Positions 4,777-5,841 of a stretch of DNA of 5,841 nucleotides are shown here, one piece after another; position 1 is the first letter of the stretch; every line of letters starts with the position of its first letter. The DNA is from Euryarchaeota archaeon UBA136. GTDB lineage: Archaea; Thermoplasmatota; Poseidoniia; MGIII; CG-Epi1. The stretch covers positions 1 through 5,841 of the forward strand of contig DAXQ01000009.1 of assembly GCA_002506485.1 (NCBI GenBank), given 5' to 3'. A model generated the notes under the pieces. That model saw only the letters and a list, made by a program, of their open reading frames with translations. It did not search any database and was not told the origin of the DNA. A program made the position numbers and the translations under genes.

Positions 4777-5841
4777 TCAGGCCTCGTATACGTATGCCTT
4801 ATTTGAATCTAAATCAGGCATCTCCCCCAGTTTCCATCCCTGGGCCGTTGTCTCGGCGTAGTAGTACCCTATCTCATTCTCTTCCCCTTCATTTAGAATG
4901 TAGTACAATCCTGATGCTCCTGTCAGATTGATTCCAACCGCGGCATGTCCGTAACCATCCCATGCATCAGGTATGAGGATCAAAGCCGCTTCGTATCCCA
5001 GCGGTTCCAACAGAGAGATTAAGAGAGCAGAGCTATCCTCGCAGTCCCCCGCTTGATCAATCAGTGTCTCGATTGGATATCGTGGATATTCACCATATCC
5101 TGCAGTCAAGTTGTCCTCAGCATATTTGAGTGATTGTACGAAACTCATGATGAAGTTCACTTCGTCCAAGTTGTCAAATCCTTTTTCTTCGGCAGCAGTC
5201 CTCAGTTTTAGTCCGATCTCTACAATTGCTTCTTCATCTGTGGTCACGAAGTTGATATAATCCTTGTATTCCTTGACAGTGTGTGGCTGATTTGAGTAAA
5301 AGGCATATCTTGCAGGATTAAAATTATGGGTGAGTTGGAAGTCAATAGTGTTGAATCTCCAGGAATATGATTTCAAGTACCCAAAGTTATAGCTTTCAAT
5401 ACTAACGTATAATCTGGCGTCATCATTTTCGTTTGATCCATCAATTTCGCCATCCAGAGTTCCGTTTCTGCCTTGCTCCCAGGAATCGGTGCTCAGATTG
5501 TAGGTTATAGTTGCCCGATAGCTATCCTTGGAGGAACTGATATCGAACTCTTCGGGATTCCTGAACTTGTAAAAAATAGCTATCACCGTAAATTGATGTT
5601 CGGTCTGGTTGTCAGGTACATTCAGTTCGAACTCCGCATTCAAATCAAATTTTTCCTGCCACGGAACAGACCAAGGATTGTTGTTGTTATCAAAACGATG
5701 GAGTTGCTCAGAACCCTGATAGAGATAGAATACCAATGGGGCGTTCGCCTTGTTGTTTTGCTTATCAGTCAATTCAACCCATTCAAATACAAACCTCAGG
5801 GCAATATCATTCAACGGGTCAACATCTTCTGAATCATCATA
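4777..5841 (-). CDS. Transglutaminase-like cysteine protein (5' end outside the window)
   Basis: The frame is open to the right edge: codons before the TTG at 5814 read YDDSEDVDP, so that TTG is very probably internal and 354 residues are visible. Numbering from the edge, residues about 10-150 look beta-rich (LRFVFEW, PLVFYLYQG, FTVIAIFYKF, YRATITYNL) with many Asn and Asp, suggesting a beta-sandwich domain. Residues about 185-350 form a transglutaminase-like domain: NFIMSFVQSLKY, PIETLIDQAGDCEDSSALLI with catalytic Cys267, GYGHAAVGI with His299, and YYYAETTAQGWKLGEMP with Glu330 as the likely third residue. Such domains act as proteases, amidases or cross-linkers; the reaction here is unknown. 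Five N-X-S/T sequons and a single Cys fit a surface or secreted protein, but the signal region is not visible. It is operonic with the downstream GYF_2-domain gene. Confidence 0.86.
   Translation of the reverse strand, partial: YDDSEDVDPLNDIALRFVFEWVELTDKQNNKANAPLVFYLYQGSEQLHRFDNNNNPWSVPWQEKFDLNAEFELNVPDNQTEHQFTVIAIFYKFRNPEEFDISSSKDSYRATITYNLSTDSWEQGRNGTLDGEIDGSNENDDARLYVSIESYNFGYLKSYSWRFNTIDFQLTHNFNPARYAFYSNQPHTVKEYKDYINFVTTDEEAIVEIGLKLRTAAEEKGFDNLDEVNFIMSFVQSLKYAEDNLTAGYGEYPRYPIETLIDQAGDCEDSSALLISLLEPLGYEAALILIPDAWDGYGHAAVGINLTGASGLYYILNEGEENEIGYYYAETTAQGWKLGEMPDLDSNKAYVYEA

Noticed and set aside
4315..4806. A 163-codon plus-strand open frame
   Set aside because: It is antisense to the GYF_2-domain gene, which has a domain match and a tight operon junction; no sensible domain is seen in the plus frame.

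Overview
The window looks like a piece of an archaeal chromosome, most likely a mesophilic euryarchaeon of the Thermoplasmatota or marine group II/III type. The archaeal call rests on promoter layout seen directly: A/T-rich TATA boxes about 25 nt upstream of start codons (membrane-protein gene at 1098, DtxR-type regulator at 2801), one GGTGA ribosome-binding site before the thioredoxin, and a two-domain DtxR regulator beside a stand-alone FTR1 iron permease. The finer taxonomic placement is inference. Gene density is high, with intergenic gaps of 1-150 bases.

Layout, left to right. 1-1014 (minus): the N-terminal 338 residues of a MutL mismatch-repair ATPase, cut by the window edge. 1015-1097: a short divergent promoter region. 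1098-1883 (plus): a multi-pass membrane protein. 1887-2654 (minus): an FTR1-family iron permease, converging on the previous gene with 3 bases between stops. 2655-2800: a regulatory region with three copies of a 16-bp operator, TTTAGG-N4-CCTAAA, each next to a TATA-like element. 2801-3460 (plus): a DtxR-family metal-dependent repressor, whose stop codon overlaps by 1 base the start of a DsrE-like small protein (3460-3816). 3901-4215 (plus): a classical thioredoxin. 4212-4775 (minus): a protein with an N-terminal GYF_2-like domain and an unrecognised C-terminal domain, whose stop shares a CTAG palindrome with the thioredoxin stop. 4777-5841 (minus): the C-terminal part of a transglutaminase-like cysteine protein, one base upstream of the GYF_2 gene and cut by the right edge.

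The most coherent unit is 1887-3816: an iron importer and an iron-type DtxR repressor, divergently transcribed, sharing three operators. This is a textbook arrangement for iron-dependent repression of the importer with autoregulation of the repressor. The repressor keeps the four residues of the primary (activating) DtxR metal site but has lost at least two of the ancillary-site residues. The DsrE-like gene is translationally coupled to the repressor, with thioredoxin directly downstream, which hints at a link between iron control and sulfur or thiol chemistry. The second unit worth attention is the minus-strand pair of a transglutaminase-like protein and a GYF_2-domain protein, of unknown joint function. 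No RNA genes, CRISPR arrays, insertion sequences or attachment sites were seen.
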